64,000 bases of DNA from Trifolium pratense (Eukaryota > Streptophyta > Magnoliopsida > Fabales > Fabaceae), in contig NC_060065.1 in the NCBI RefSeq assembly GCF_020283565.1, positions 32,848,409 to 32,912,408 of the forward strand. Direction: 5' to 3'. The notes under the pieces are model-generated. The model worked only from the letters and a program-made list of their open reading frames with translations, was not told where the DNA came from and searched no databases. The translations under genes and the position numbers were made by a program. This document shows, in pieces, positions 31,874-44,904 of the stretch (positions are counted from its first letter, which is position 1; each line of letters starts with the position of its first letter).

Positions 31874-34800
31874 CTCCCCCTTGGATGTCCATCGATGATA
31901 TGCCTCATTAAAACCTTACTATTAAAAACCCAGTGGGAAAAATCATAGTGAAGGAAAAAGAGTACAACATCCTTTGTGTGTGAACTGCCTCGTTAAAAAC
32001 CTTACCAGGAAAACCCAGTGGGACAAAACCACGGTGAAGGAAAAAAAGAGTGCAGAACATATTTATATCTCCCCCTCATAAAGACAATTATTATACATGA
32101 GATGAAAAATCAAATAATCTTCTGTACTAGCTGCTCCAAAGTTTTACTAAAAGTTGACTCTGTAGAAAAATTTGTCATATCTTCTTTATTATAGTCTTCT
32201 CTAAATTAGCATTGCGTCTGATATTATCTTCATGTTGAGTTGTTGCAGGAACCATCATTTTGTAATAAAACAACGAATTTCTTGTATGTGTTGAATTACA
32301 ATCCTCAACAAAAACATCTTCTCAGCTTGCTTGATGTAGTGCTTAAAATCTTCACATGATTGGATGATATTGTTGTTTCTTTAAAGTATAAATAATTGTA
32401 TGTTTTGCTTTACTTCAACATTTGGGTTGGATGAATAGGCAAAAATAAAATACTACGAAATTATAGCAAATATATTAGTGAGCTTAATTGAATTAAGATA
32501 TGGTACTTCAGGACCAATTCAAATTGTTCATCATTTTCTTGAGGCATGATGCATCAAATGACATTGCAACCATTTTTAGTATACAACAAATTAGATTTGT
32601 CAATGTCAAACTGTTTTAACACTTTTGCTATATAATCTTATTTAAATTATAAATTTAAATGAGAATATCTCATAAGCTCTTCGGGAGTTTAGATGATATT
32701 TTATCATTAATATAAGTCTCAGATATAAATAATTCATTGTCAAATATAACTAAATCCTTCAGGGATCATCATTATCAAGTGAGCCAGTCAAATACGTTAA
32801 AACACATATTTCACATGAATTGAGTATTTCAGATGCTACTCAACTTAATTAATTTTTGAATTCACTTCAGGTGAATATGCTTCTTGAAAATCAATGATTG
32901 ACATTTATCAATATACTTGAATAACAATTCAAACTCTAAACATTTTGTTTTTATTATTTTTCTCTTGAAAACTTATTCATATCGATTTATCTCCATCTGC
33001 AGATGAAATGGACTACTGGTCCAAAAATATTTCGCTTTGCAAAGCTAGTTTAATTTTGTATCAATTGCGTCTATCTTATTTAGTCAATCATTTCATTGTC
33101 CATAATCCTTAATAGACTTTGATTTATGATCCTCATTGTCATTTATCACATATATAGCGCTTTATTATGTGCAAAAATATTGTCAACGTTGACTTCATCT
33201 CGGTTCCATCGTATTCCATTCATGACATAGTTTGTCGAGATCTCTATATTTTCGTAAATTACAGGTACCTGATAAGTTCTTCTGGAACTGGAAAATTAAT
33301 TATGTCAAATACTATTTTCATATCCTCACTCGGGTCATCTTTGTTTTTAGCTCCTTTTCTTATTTGAGGATTTTTATCTTTGGAACCGATTTGCTTACCA
33401 TGCTTCACGCGTGGTTAGGAATCATTTGCAATATTAGATTGTCCAACAGGGACATTCATTTTTATTGGAGCATTAGCAGTTGTTGATTGATTTCATAAAC
33501 TTTGCAAATGAGTTATCTTTTGAACTTCTGGTTCATATTGATTTCTAAGAGGATCAAAATAACAATTATTAATTTATTTCAAAACATTTCAATTGAACTT
33601 CTAGTTCATATTTTTAGCTGCTTATTATCTCCCCCTAATATTGGGAAAACTAATTCACCAATTGATAATCAGCCCATAAAGCTGTAAAAAAATCTCCAAT
33701 TATTGGCTCACTTTGGAGATTCATATAAAAATTATTTTCCCAATATTCTTTTACTACCCATTTAAATGCATTATATTGGAGCAATTGAGACGTACCCAAC
33801 ACATCCAAAAATGTTTATATGGGAAAATAGGTTTATAAACTAAAATTCAAATAAATTAGGGGAGAGCTTATGTATATAATAATTTGTTGGCATGATGCTA
33901 TTCAATATCTCAACATACATGTTTGAGTGTTCCCAACTATAACTTAGAATGAATCTTCAGGTCCATTATTTTTTTGTTTGTATGAACATATTTCACAAGA
34001 TGTTTGGTATAAATTTCAATTAACATATGATATTTATCAAATACTTTCTAGAATAATATATATAAAATGATCTCTTAAAAATAATCTCACAAACTTCTGG
34101 TTGTGAGTTTATAACAAACATACATGTGACCATTAGGTTGATGCATCAATTCAAATTTTAGAAATCTAATCGGTCCACATGATCGGTGTATTGATTTACA
34201 AATATCACCTTATATATATTCTAAAAAAATAAAAGATGTTCATTTACTTAATTTATCAACTTCCTTTGGGAACTAGTAACACATAAAAATTATTAGATTA
34301 AATGAACTTCTGGCCATTCAATACATATCCATAGAAATTTTTCGCATCATAATAGACCAGAAATGACCCAACTGATCTTGCCAATGACAAAATTAATATG
34401 ATTTATTTGTAAACTTCTGGTTTACTTGAACGTGTGCTTAAGTTGCACTAATATCATAAGTACACCACAAACTAGAGATAAAAGTTGATAATATGTCTCG
34501 TAATATAGAGATAAAATATCTCCGTCGTTTCTTGTTTCAATATGATATTCATTTATGTGAATATCCTTCGGTAACAAATTTCTTTAAGACTTAAAATATA
34601 AAATATATTAGCAAAGTGCAACTTTGTTTCTCGATATAACAATGCATTGACTCTTCTGGAGTCTTCAATAATTTTCGTACTACCAAATCTAAAATTTAAT
34701 TTTTCATGAATAGTAGTATCGATGAATATTTTCAAGCTAAACAAATATGTTTCTACAAAAAAAATCTTTTCGGTGGAACACAATAAAAAAATAGTAATAA

Positions 34801-35279
34801 TTTATTTGTATGAGAATTAAAAGAGTAAAAATAAAGTATAACAAATTTTTTTTTTATGTGGATTTAAGTAGAATTAGAAAATAAAATATAGTAACAATTA
34901 AAAGATTTTAAAATTAAAATCAATCAATTGATTTAAATATGTAACCGAATAATTAAAATCAATTTATGTTTGCAAGGAATAATTTGTTGTTTTTTTTTTT
35001 TTTAAGAGCAAAGAATAATCATTATTATGAGAGGAAGAAAAAAAACGTTTGAACCATGCATTCAATCACGAGTTTAATATATCAATAATATCCATCCAAT
35101 GTATGTACAACAATGGATATACAAAATATTCTTGAACTTTTTTTCTTTTCAAAGTTGCTACTTCAAGAGCATATTCAAGAGACATAAATAATTCTTCTAT
35201 TGATTTCCTTTTAATTTTGGTTCACCTTATACCAAGATCAAATATATCATATAGATTGTAATCATGTTGTAAAATTTTG

Positions 35280-36850
35280 TAAGTTCTTCAGGAACTTAAC
35301 AATATATCTCTATCAACAATGGCTATGGAAAATTACAATTTTCCAATCCTTCTGGAATACTTGATATTAAACTTTTGCTTATTCAAGAACTATATCTTTA
35401 GGGAAATTAAAATATTAGTTCTTCAAGAATTATACCACCAATATTTATAAACATTGATTATGAAAAATTGTTCTTGAGCGATACTACAAGAAATGCTTTA
35501 ATATTGAATTTTAAGTTCTTCAAGAACTATACAAATAATTTTTCATTAACAATGGTTCGGGAAATTCATATTCTTTGAGTAATCCATCGGAGATCATTAT
35601 TATTAAAGCATTAGTTCTTCAAGAACTATATCACAAGTGATCTTCATAATGATTAAGAATAATTTATTCCTTGTGCATTCAATTGGATTTTCCCTTTTTC
35701 TTCTTTAGTTCTTCAGGAACTAATTTGCCCACTTTTTACTCTTTTTTTTTTCATTATTTTTTTCACTTCTAGTGAGAAGCCGAAATTTTAAAATTAACAC
35801 AGTCATGACTATTACCACGACCATGACCACAAATTTTTTTTTTCATGGTAATCGTATGTTACTACATTCACTTCTGGGAATGGAGTAACATCAGTGGGTT
35901 AGATTTCATTCACTTCTGGGAATGATTTTTCATTCATTTATCATTGATATATACTATCATCAAATAATAAAATTAAGCAAATAATTAGATAAACATAGTA
36001 AACACAGTCTAATAAAAGATAATTCCAATTATTTTTATTAATACTAATATAATGTAACGTACTAAAATTTTATAATGCAAATTAAATAGTAACATAATGA
36101 AATTAATAATAATTATAATGTAACATATGCTATGAATGAGATTAATTAGTATCTTATTGAAAATAAATTGGAATATTTTTATGCTTTAGCTTTACAATAT
36201 GATGATACATATTAAATTATTATTATTATTTATTTTTAATCAGCATGATATGCATAGATTATATATACACTATTATTATTATTATTTTTATTATTATTAT
36301 TATTATAACAATAAAAAAATAAATTCAATAAAAATTATAAATAGCCAAAACTCTAAAAAAAATTGATAAAGCTATCCTTCAGGGATGCATGTATATGTAT
36401 TTTGAATTCTTCTGGAATTCATAAGAAATAATTTATAAGAAGTTCTTCAAGAACTATATAACATCATTATAATGTAAAATTAATCATTTATGCAATTCTT
36501 CAGGAATGCATACAACATCGAGTTCTTCAGGAACTGTATAACATATATTATAATGTAATAGGAATACATATATTGGTACAATCCTTCAGGGATGTGTCCC
36601 AATTGAATTCATCAAGATTTCATGGAGAATAAAATTTGGATTTTTAAGTTCTTTAAGAACTATATAATAGATCAAATCAGTTTTTTTTTTTTTTTTTTCA
36701 ATCCTTCAGGGATTGATATTTTAGAAGCGTAGGTTTATGAATCTTCAGGATTCATATTTTAAAATTTCATCATACTATGAATCTTCAGGATTCATATTTT
36801 AAAAATTTCACTACGATACTTCTGGATCGTAGGCTGTGAATCAATATGAA
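35280..36850. repeat. Array of short palindromes with TTCNNGAA cores
   Basis: Near-palindromes such as GTTCTTCAAGAAC, GTTCTTCAGGAAC, ATTCTTCTGGAAT and GAATCTTCAGGATTC occur about 18 times. Between about 35,420 and 35,707 the spacing is close to 95 bp, implying a diverged tandem repeat. They lie in what would be the leader and gag part of the retrotransposon. I see no protein explanation. Confidence 0.7.
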
Positions 36851-36956
36851 AAAAAAACGAAAAAAATAGAACAAAAAATACAAGAAATAAAATTATCACC
36901 TCTCATGGTTGCTATACCTTTCTAGAGAAGGGAGAGAGACTATCGTGCTGATAACG

Positions 36957-37153
36957 TGTTATGAACTATTTCTAGAGAATAGCTAGAATAGAGAAGAAGG
37001 AGAGAAAGGGAGAAGAGAAAGGAATAGACTATTGTATTGTTCTATTCAAGGTGTGTCTTTTACATTGTGAGATAGTCATATATATAGGAGATTACATGGG
37101 CCAAGAATATGGGCCTAGACTAATGGGCATCCACATCTATATTATTCATAACA
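36957..37153 (-). repeat. 5' LTR of the recent Copia element
   Basis: Identical to 31,677-31,873. It is followed on the plus strand by GATTT, the second copy of the target duplication. The original upstream sequence of the thymidine kinase gene should continue from 37,154. Confidence 0.9.
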
Positions 37154-38540
37154 GATTTGATTTTTTTACTTTCTTTTATTGTTATTATTATTATTATTAA
37201 TTTTAAAAAAAAAATAGAACATTCATTAGTCTACGAGTCCTAGTTCAACCGTAAAAAAATACTTATATTGTTAGGTCAGATATTATGACCAGAGTTCAAA
37301 TTCCGACTTTTTCACTTATGTGTGTGAGTTTATGATTATTTATTATTTTATCTATGTAAAAAAAATATTTATTTATTTAAATTGATAAAGTATACTATAT
37401 TAGAGACAAACATTAGCATTGCACTTTGGGTGAGTTTGATATATTGTAAAATAAAAATTGAACATTAGGTTTGGTTTAGTGGTGAGTGTTTGGGTATGTT
37501 AGAGGTTCTGAACTCGATCCTCAACTCTATTGTAAACCAAAACAAAAAACCGAACGAGAAAAATTTTAATTGTATTACTCTCTCCGCTCTAATATATAAG
37601 ACCTTTTTGCAAAATTTTGTTGTCCCATTTTATAAAACTATTTTCAAAGTTCAAAATGTATTAATTAAATTTTCACAAAAAATGTAACCAAAAAAAAAAT
37701 TCACAAAAATATCCCTAATTAAATGAAGACAAGTAAAAGATCATTATTTCTCTCTTAATAATTGATGGATAATTTTGGAAAGAGAAGATATATTACTGCC
37801 AAATTAAATGAAAAAACAACTTTTCTTAATTCTTATGCATACATGAAAGATATCATATATATTGGGACAGAGAGAGTATGTTTGATTTTAAAATTATTTT
37901 TGGGATTGAAGAAATTGAAGAAACAAAATGGGATGAATTTGCGAGCAAACTCATAACATTTAAGTTAACATCAAAAAATATACCCATTCCCTCAAATGAC
38001 GTGACAAAATTAAAGTAATCAAAAGACTCATGTTTTCGAATTTACATCGTTGATGAAGCCTAGTCATTTGTTGAATAAGTCGTTGATCAAAGTTAATTTA
38101 TCAATATGAACTAAACGAATATTGTACAACAAAGAAAATATAAACAATAAAATAACAAGTCACAACAACAAAAATACAAAAGAAAAAATCTAATCTATAT
38201 AAAAACCACTTATTTAGATTAAAAGACACACAAAACAATGCACATGGATTATTCCACGGGTTAAAAATACTCAAAACCATACCTTTACAATTCGAGATTG
38301 AGTGTTAGTGTCAAGTGGCGTCTTTATGAGTCGAATTGATGTATTCTTTGGTAGTTTGGAAACTGTGGAGTGTCTTTCTAAGAATTGATTAGAAGTAAAC
38401 TTTTATTATGTGGTGTCTGTTTTGATATTTTCATTGATATTCTGCTTATATACGACGAATTTGTTTTTGTAATCCCTCTTTTATTGGTCTATACTCATCT
38501 CGTACATAAACCTAATTTTTATTAATATTATATTTTGTGT
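37154..38540. other. Displaced upstream DNA of thymidine kinase; repeats
   Basis: AT-rich. Includes a SINE-like head at 37,463-37,545 (TTGGTTTAGTGGTGAGTGTT, GAACTCGATCCTCAAC) and a Stowaway-like MITE at 37,578-37,876. No gene is supported. The first few hundred bases may be the former thymidine kinase promoter. Confidence 0.5.
37578..37876. mobile_element. Stowaway-like MITE, 299 bp
   Basis: The left end CTCTCTCCGCTCTAATATAT and the right end ATATATTGGGACAGAGAGAG are inverted copies, flanked by TA. The interior is AT-rich. Two short plus-strand frames inside it are artefacts. Confidence 0.7.
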
Positions 38541-39010
38541 TCAATTTTTTTTATTCCTCCTTCCAAGTCTTTGATTACTTACTCATTAACAATAAGCTTC
38601 CAACCGATGATAATTTGAGGTACAGAGGCTACAAGAACGTTTCTATTTGTAATATTTATGATTCACATGTTGAAACTTCTTTCATCTTTTTTTGTGAATG
38701 TCACTTTGCTACTATGTGATGGTTGGAAATTATCATTGAGTGTATATTGATAGGCTTAGTCACTAATATTCTTTACACTTGTGATAATGTTTGGTCCTGT
38801 GCAATGTATGGTGCGTTATATAAAGTACTATTATTAATATTTTTGTTGTTATTTGGTATTGTAGAAATACTTGCAAGTTTAGGATAAATTTATTTTTTTG
38901 GAAAACTTCCATTAACAATATCATCTCTAATATTTACTTGAGTGCTAATTCTACTACTTTCTATGTTGAGGTTCTAAAGCTAATTATCAAATACTTGCAA
39001 TTTCATGATT
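38540..39010 (+). pseudogene. LINE zf-RVT fragment
   Basis: Translation gives LLINNKLPTDDNLRYRGYKN (38,575-38,634), then SHVETSFIFFCECHFATM, and after frameshifts IINIFVVIWYCRNTCKFR (about 38,834-38,890). This is the zinc-binding tail after the reverse transcriptase in plant LINEs. It is truncated at both ends. Confidence 0.65.
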
Positions 39011-40430
39011 GAAAATAGTGATTTATTTTTACATACCAAAAAAGGTGATTTACTAAGAGAAAAAGATACTAAATTGCAACAACAAAATATTGACACAAAC
39101 AAATTTGCAAATAAAATAATTAAAACGGATCATGCTTGTTTTTTTGTTTAAACATCATTGATCATTTAGCTATGCACAATGTTAATTATCTCCAACTTTT
39201 GCATAAGAGATAATGGGAGCATTGTCATCATAGTTGGCTTATGGCTGTTTCCAATCATTTATCCTATATTATATAACTACATCTCTAACTACAACTTTAG
39301 TCATACTATTAAATTTGGCTAAAATTCATATGCCTAGACTAAGGACCAATGTTATCACAAAGTTGGCATCAATATGAGACAATTGACCCCATCCACATTA
39401 TTACATGGCACGTGAGAATTTCAATTATACAAAAATCTCTAATAAACTAAAAAAAAAAAAACTAATTTATATACACTATAAGTGGGATGTGGATTGGGTG
39501 CCATAAACACCACTGAATACATGCATGCATTCGGAGCAATTACAGTCGCTCGATCTTAATCGGATGATTCAGATTTTAAAGTTGAGATTTTTATATTTGT
39601 TTACAATTTTTTTATATGTTTTATAAGACTAAACTGCATTAAAATTTAAGCCATATGAATTTGATCAAACTGTTGAGAGCCACTGATTGCAACTTGACTG
39701 CACAAAATGTGACTAAGCAGAATTTGTTTCCCTAGAATTGTCAAATTATTTTACACATGCATCTAATAATATATTAATGCATAATATTTCGTGTTTAAAA
39801 ATACATAACATGTTATATTTATTGGTTGTACGTGTAAAAAAAATTTACACTAACGGTATATAGAAATTAAATTAAAAAAGAAACCAATTTAAAAAAAAAA
39901 ATCCAAACCGTTTTTTTTTTGTTGAAATAAAGGGGCCAAGCCCCAAAATAATCCAAACCTTACTCACATAAACATATACACGAGCCTTGAAAGGAACCTC
40001 TTTGTCCCTTTATGTGATGAAGGGTGTAGATTAAGATTATAGCTACTTCATTTTTGCTGAATTAAGATTTTAACAACTATGAGAAAGTATATACATTGCA
40101 TCTTTCACCGGTCATCAATCACCAATCACCATATAGAACCAACCTTACTCACCCTCCTCAACCAAAACACGTTAGGCAAAAGGATTACTTGTCTTTCATG
40201 CCACTAGTACACTATCCTTTATTTCATCCATGTTTTTGTGGAAGCAAAAATTATACCAAATAGCATAGTACTTTTCTATTTGGAAATAACCGAATGGCTA
40301 CAACATTAAAAAGGGATAAAAATAATATAAGATAGAAATAATTTTTTCTATTACCTTACCAACTATTGGTGCACTATATGATAACATTATTAATATGGAG
40401 AGTTTCTATTGGATAAGCATCTCTTATAGG
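39011..40430. other. Intergenic with a MITE-like piece
   Basis: A MITE-like stretch at 39,536-39,720 has TCGATCTTAATCGGATGATT on the left and TTGCAACTTGACTGCAC on the right. The same motifs recur in the palindromic region at 40,441-40,603. Nothing else is recognised. Confidence 0.4.
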
Positions 40431-40440
40431 TTCCGGATTG

Positions 40441-40603
40441 CATGCAGTCAAAACTGCATAAAATCATGTAGTCATGGAAGATCTGGCCATCCAGTTAAGA
40501 TCAGACGGTCCAGATATAGAGAAGATATAATCAGACTGTATGACTACTTTACATCGGGACCGTCTGATCTTAATCGGACGGCAAAATCTTCATTGACTGC
40601 ATG
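40441..40603. repeat. Nested inverted repeat (MITE-like)
   Basis: The outer arms CATGCAGTCA (40,441-40,450) and TGACTGCATG (40,594-40,603) are perfect complements. The inner arms of 17 bp, TTAAGATCAGACGGTCC (40,495-40,511) and GGACCGTCTGATCTTAA (40,557-40,573), are also perfect. A single strand could fold into a long hairpin. Confidence 0.75.
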
Positions 40604-41039
40604 ACTACAGTCCAAATTCCTTGTCTTCGAGTGATATGGTTGGAAAACGTGTTTATAAGTGGAGATAGTTCTCATTTTAAAATCTGATTTAATAAAGTCC
40701 GGATTATATGGGAATTTATCCATATTTTCTCTCTTACAGATTTGGTCTTACCAACATAATTATTTTTCAAATTTATAAACATATAAATTGAATGAATAAT
40801 GAAACTTTTTTAAAAATAATAGTTGAAAATGAAAAAAAAATTATTTAATTAAAGTGACATTAAAAGATGTATGTGCAAATTTTTATGAATTATTGTATAA
40901 CCATACCAACAGATAAAATGAGATTGGCTGCTATGTGCAATGTATTTTGGTTATCACAGTATAAATTTGGTAATGACAACATTGCATTTTAAGGTTTTCT
41001 AGAAGATATATAAATATAATGCAACCATTGTCTTCTTCA

Positions 41040-41745
41040 TGCTTTATCCCTACTTTTTCATGGAATCTTAAACAACAGGATAATGCTTCTTAATGGAGCA
41101 TGGATTTAAAAAGTGCTCAGTTGAGTATGGTGTCTATGGAGAAGTCAAGAAATGAGCAAACACATAAAGATTCAAGAAAGAGCTCTTGTAGTCCGATATT
41201 CCTTACTATATGTCTGGACCTGATAAGTTTTTCTGTGTTGAGTCAAATTAAGCTGCACGCTCCATTCCAGGTGGTGCCCTTCCGTCAATCCTTTACAATT
41301 TCATCCGTGCGACCATACTTTCCGCAGAACCTGAACACATGAAGATTCAGTTCGATTTCATCAAATAACATGTGAATAAGGGAAGCTGGCAGTGTTAGAC
41401 TGCTATACTACAAATCAAATTGTTGACATATATACTGACAAGTCAGCTCAGTTTGTCAAAGCTCATAAGAGAATTTGGAGTTATGTGATTTTGAGAGTTT
41501 GAAGTAAGGAGTATTTGTTGCATTAATTAATTCAAACTATGAGATATAAATGTTAGGTGTTATAACTAATTGTTAGTTAGAATGGATTCAATTAGTTAGT
41601 TAACTAAGTCAATTATAACAAATTTTAAGTGTTAAGCCAATACTATAAATACCAAGACCATGTAATCATTTATAGAGTGAATAAAATTTCAGTTTTTCAT
41701 CTATTCATATTTTCTTAGAAATTCAAAATTTACCTTTAACCATTC
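41040..41745 (+). pseudogene. Copia 3' end and LTR remnant
   Basis: Frameshifted pieces resemble the end of a Copia RNase H (EPEHMKIQFDFIK, about 41,328-41,366, then KSAQFVKAHKRIWSY with changes, about 41,440-41,485). They are followed by an LTR-like stretch starting near TGTTAGGTGTTATAAC (41,549) with a TATA-like ACTATAAATACC (41,642) and a poly-A-like GAATAAAAT (41,679). No second LTR was found. Confidence 0.5.
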
Positions 41746-43656
41746 TCATGATCACTTGCACCAATAGTTGAGATTAGTGCTAGTTTTTTTAATGCAAAAT
41801 TATACAAATGTTAATTTAATGCATATAACTAGAAATGAAAATAAACAAATACCGTACAAAGGTGAGTAGAAAACTTGTCGATTGTCATCAAATCAAGATA
41901 TTCAACTCAAATAGATAATGAGCTCATTCTATGACGAATTGTTCAGAAGAATTCCAGTTCGATTCTTATGAAAATAAATAATTATTGGTTAAACTTTACT
42001 TACATCGCGGTCGAACTTAACCTAAAGGATAACACAAAAAAAAAAAAAACTTGCCGTCAATTTGCAAAGCAAAAAATTTTAAGTACAAATATTTAATCTA
42101 ACAATATTGACATTATCAGTTGAGTTACAACAAAGACCGATTCAAAGGCCAAGCGACCAAATCAATGACTTTAGGCCTTAATATTTATAACTAAAAAAAT
42201 GTCTCCAAAAAAGTTATTTTAAGATTAAAATATATAATATGAAAAAATATTAATAGATATTTAGATAACACATTTGGTTAGGATAAGAGTCTCATCTTCT
42301 ATGACCTAGATTCAAATTTCATACTTAACAAAATTTAATTTATTTTTTTAAGCTTAGTATAATTTTTACAAAAGGCTCACTATAAAATTTATTTTAAACC
42401 TCTAAATTTATCTACCGCTTTTGGCTTCAACTTATGAACACAAATTTTCTTCATTTTATGGGGAATAAAGCAATAAGATTATGCACATGCATTATACATA
42501 AAATGTATTTATTTTCCTCTTATACCTGTTTATTCTTTGGATGAGTGGGTACACAAGCAATCCCTTCTGTCATTCGCACATAACCTTACTTTTTTTAAAT
42601 TTAATTTTTAATTTTATAATTGAAAGTTGATAGAAAGATGTTGTTGTACAGCAACCACTCATATTTTATATTAATATTTTTTGCCCATTCCAACTTGTTG
42701 CTTGATTTTGCCGGTTCACCTCAAAATTCTATGGCCATTTCTCAAAATCAAAATAGTCCAATTTACCATATGATCTACTTGTTGTTCATCATATTACATT
42801 TTTTTTTTAACAAACATATTACATCATATTATATCATCACCATACCTTTTTTTCCACACATTAATTATTCGGTCTACTGAACTGTCTTGAGATTAGTTTT
42901 GATATCAAGTGGCTTCAGCCTCTTCAATCGTAATTACAGAAGATCGAACTATGGTATTCTCTATCTAATCTGGTTTGGAAGTCAATTCTGACATCAAAAT
43001 GGTTTCAACTCATCGCAGTTGTAAGGAATCGTACTTTCTCTCTACTAAATTCAGCGTCAATTACCAATTAACCAAGTAACATTGCTTATCATCACCATAT
43101 TCTATTTCATCTGATTTTGGGTTTCTTTGAACTCAAGCAATGGTAGTAGAATTAATCTCTACTTTATTTTCAATCAAATACTACCTAATTAGCAGCATTT
43201 TGAGACATGAATAAAGTGGACTATAAACGCTGACTTTTTATGGAATAATATTTGCATAAGCAATAACATTGTGCTATAATTTGGAAGACTTAAGCTTTTA
43301 GATTTTGACCCAAAATTTTGATTGTTTTAAAAAATTAGGATTATTATTAATTTTCACCATACATTTGAAATGCTTCATACATTGACTATATTTGATTTTT
43401 ATATTGGAGATTTTTTTAATGGCCAATATTAATAATTAATTGTGTTATTACTATTTTTTTTCTCTTTTGTTCAAGCTTAATTTTTAGCTCCAATCTACAC
43501 CCTTTATGTTGGAGAGCTAAAACTAGAATTTGTGTTAAAAAGTATAAAAAAAAATGAATTTGTATTTAAAAGTGAACCTCCATGAAAATTACACTAATGA
43601 TCAAAGAGATGGACAACAATAATTAAGATTAAATAATAATAAAGACTTGTTACCAA

Positions 43657-43701
<45 letters not shown>

Positions 43702-44070
43702 GACTACAAAAAATTATATTATAGTTATTATTGATAAAAACTAAAAAGTATACATTAAAGGTATTCCGCATAAATTTATCCATGTGTAAAAAAAAGTTTA
43801 AATTTGTTTATGCGAGCATAACTCAGTTGATAGAAACACTGCATGTAAAATGCAAGAATCAAGGTTCGAACCATGGTACTCAAACTATTTCACCTTAAAA
43901 AATAAAATTTTAACCTCTAAATTACTTGACCTTGCATGTAAAATGCAAGAATCAGGGTTCGAACCATAATACTCCAACTATTTCACCTTAAAAAATAAAA
44001 TTCCAACCTCTAAATTACTTGACCAAAAATCAATGTGTTTTAGTACCAAAAAAATCAATGTGTCAAAATC

Positions 44071-44114
<44 letters not shown>

Positions 44115-44588
44115 CACCGATTGATTGACACGAGTGAGAAATTCTCTCACAATGTCCAAATATTAGTATTTTAAAATAAATTAATATAATAAATGAATAT
44201 TAGTATATCGTGAAATTAACATCAAACGCATGACGTAAATACTTTATATTGAATATAGCATGAAGTAAATACTTTATATTGAACTTATTATTATTCGGAC
44301 ACGAGTGAGAAATTCTCTCACAATGTCCAAATATTAGTTTTTTAAAATAAATTATTATTTTCACAAAATCACAAAACAATAGGTTGAGCAAGATTATCAA
44401 TCTTTTTCTTAAAAATTTAAAAACAAATTTATTTTTTTAAAAAAAAAGTAAAACATTTTTCTTTATTTTTTCTTTCAACAAATTCAAACTTGGGCAAATG
44501 GCTAATGGGTAGTCACCATCTTCCTACCCTTTGGTATTTCTTGCATAAGAGGATAGATAGATAGATGTTGATGACAAACCTCTCTCTC
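41746..44588. other. Intergenic with several small repeats
   Basis: Contents: two adjacent minus-strand SINE-like units (42,890-43,080), an (ATA)n tract (43,658-43,700), a tRNA-derived SINE head (43,808-43,905) with a second partial copy (43,930-44,030), a (TA)n tract (44,073-44,113), and a direct repeat of about 55 bp beginning GACACGAGTGAGAAATTCTC at about 44,128 and 44,298. No gene is seen. Confidence 0.55.
43808..44036 (+). repeat. tRNA-derived SINE, partly duplicated
   Basis: The head GCGAGCATAACTCAGTTGAT is A-box-like, TGCATGTAAAATGCA is a remnant anticodon arm, and GGTTCGAACC is a B box. The block from TTGCATGTAAAATGCAAGAA to about 110 bp further is repeated at 43,932. The acceptor stem does not pair, so this is not a tRNA gene. 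Confidence 0.6.
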
Positions 44589-44596
44589 TATAAATA
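44589..44596 (+). promoter_or_regulatory. Candidate TATA box of the RRM gene
   Basis: TATAAATA in a CT-rich setting. A leader of about 280 nt rich in CT would follow, ending at the donor at 44,905. A second TATA-like run at about 44,737 is an alternative. No experimental start is known to me. Confidence 0.4.
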
Positions 44597-44904
44597 TATA
44601 TTAAAAATAAAAATTTATTAAAAAAATTAAAAAAATTATATATAAGGTGATACAAATTCCCTTTTTCTCATTCATATATCTCTTGCTGTGTGTGATACAC
44701 AAAACTTTCATTCACTCATTCATTCATTTCATCCATTATATATATATTTATCTGATTCAATCAACGGTAATTGTTGTTTGTAAGAGAAAACAAAGAAACT
44801 AAGAGGAAATTTTTTTGAGGGCCTATTGCCCTCTCTCTCCTTGTTATGCTTTCTCTCAGATCTTAGATTTCTTCAATTTTCTCATCTGGGTTTGTCTTCA
44901 TTTG

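Larger units (their letters stand above)
31677..37153 (-). mobile_element. Copia-type LTR retrotransposon, recent insertion, degenerate coding
   Basis: Two LTRs of 197 bp (31,677-31,873 and 36,957-37,153) are identical by eye, start TG, end CA, and are flanked by the 5-bp duplication GATTT. A primer-binding-like CGTTATCAGCACGA follows the 5' LTR and a polypurine CCAAGGGGGAG precedes the 3' LTR when read on the minus strand, so the element points toward the thymidine kinase gene. On the minus strand, remnants of Copia pol occur in the expected order: integrase end NIFGCVGYVSIAP (about 33,785-33,825), the linker QYEPEVQKITHL (about 33,500-33,540), and an RNase H-side stretch FDIDKSNLLYTK (about 32,580-32,620). 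Stops, frameshifts and deletions are everywhere, and the catalytic reverse transcriptase block is not found. It is probably non-autonomous. Confidence 0.9.

Noticed and set aside
33167..33687. Plus-strand frames in the recent Copia element
   Set aside because: Antisense of degenerate pol; the minus strand gives recognisable Copia motifs.
35280..36850. CRISPR-like regular repeats
   Set aside because: The host is a plant, repeats are degenerate palindromes inside a retrotransposon, spacing is irregular overall and there are no cas genes.
41100..41342. 80-codon plus-strand frame as an independent gene
   Set aside because: Neighbouring frames resemble the 3' end of a Copia polyprotein followed by an LTR, so it is better seen as element remnant.
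43808..43905. Possible second tRNA gene
   Set aside because: A- and B-box-like sequences are present but the acceptor stem does not pair, and a partial copy follows. It is a SINE head.
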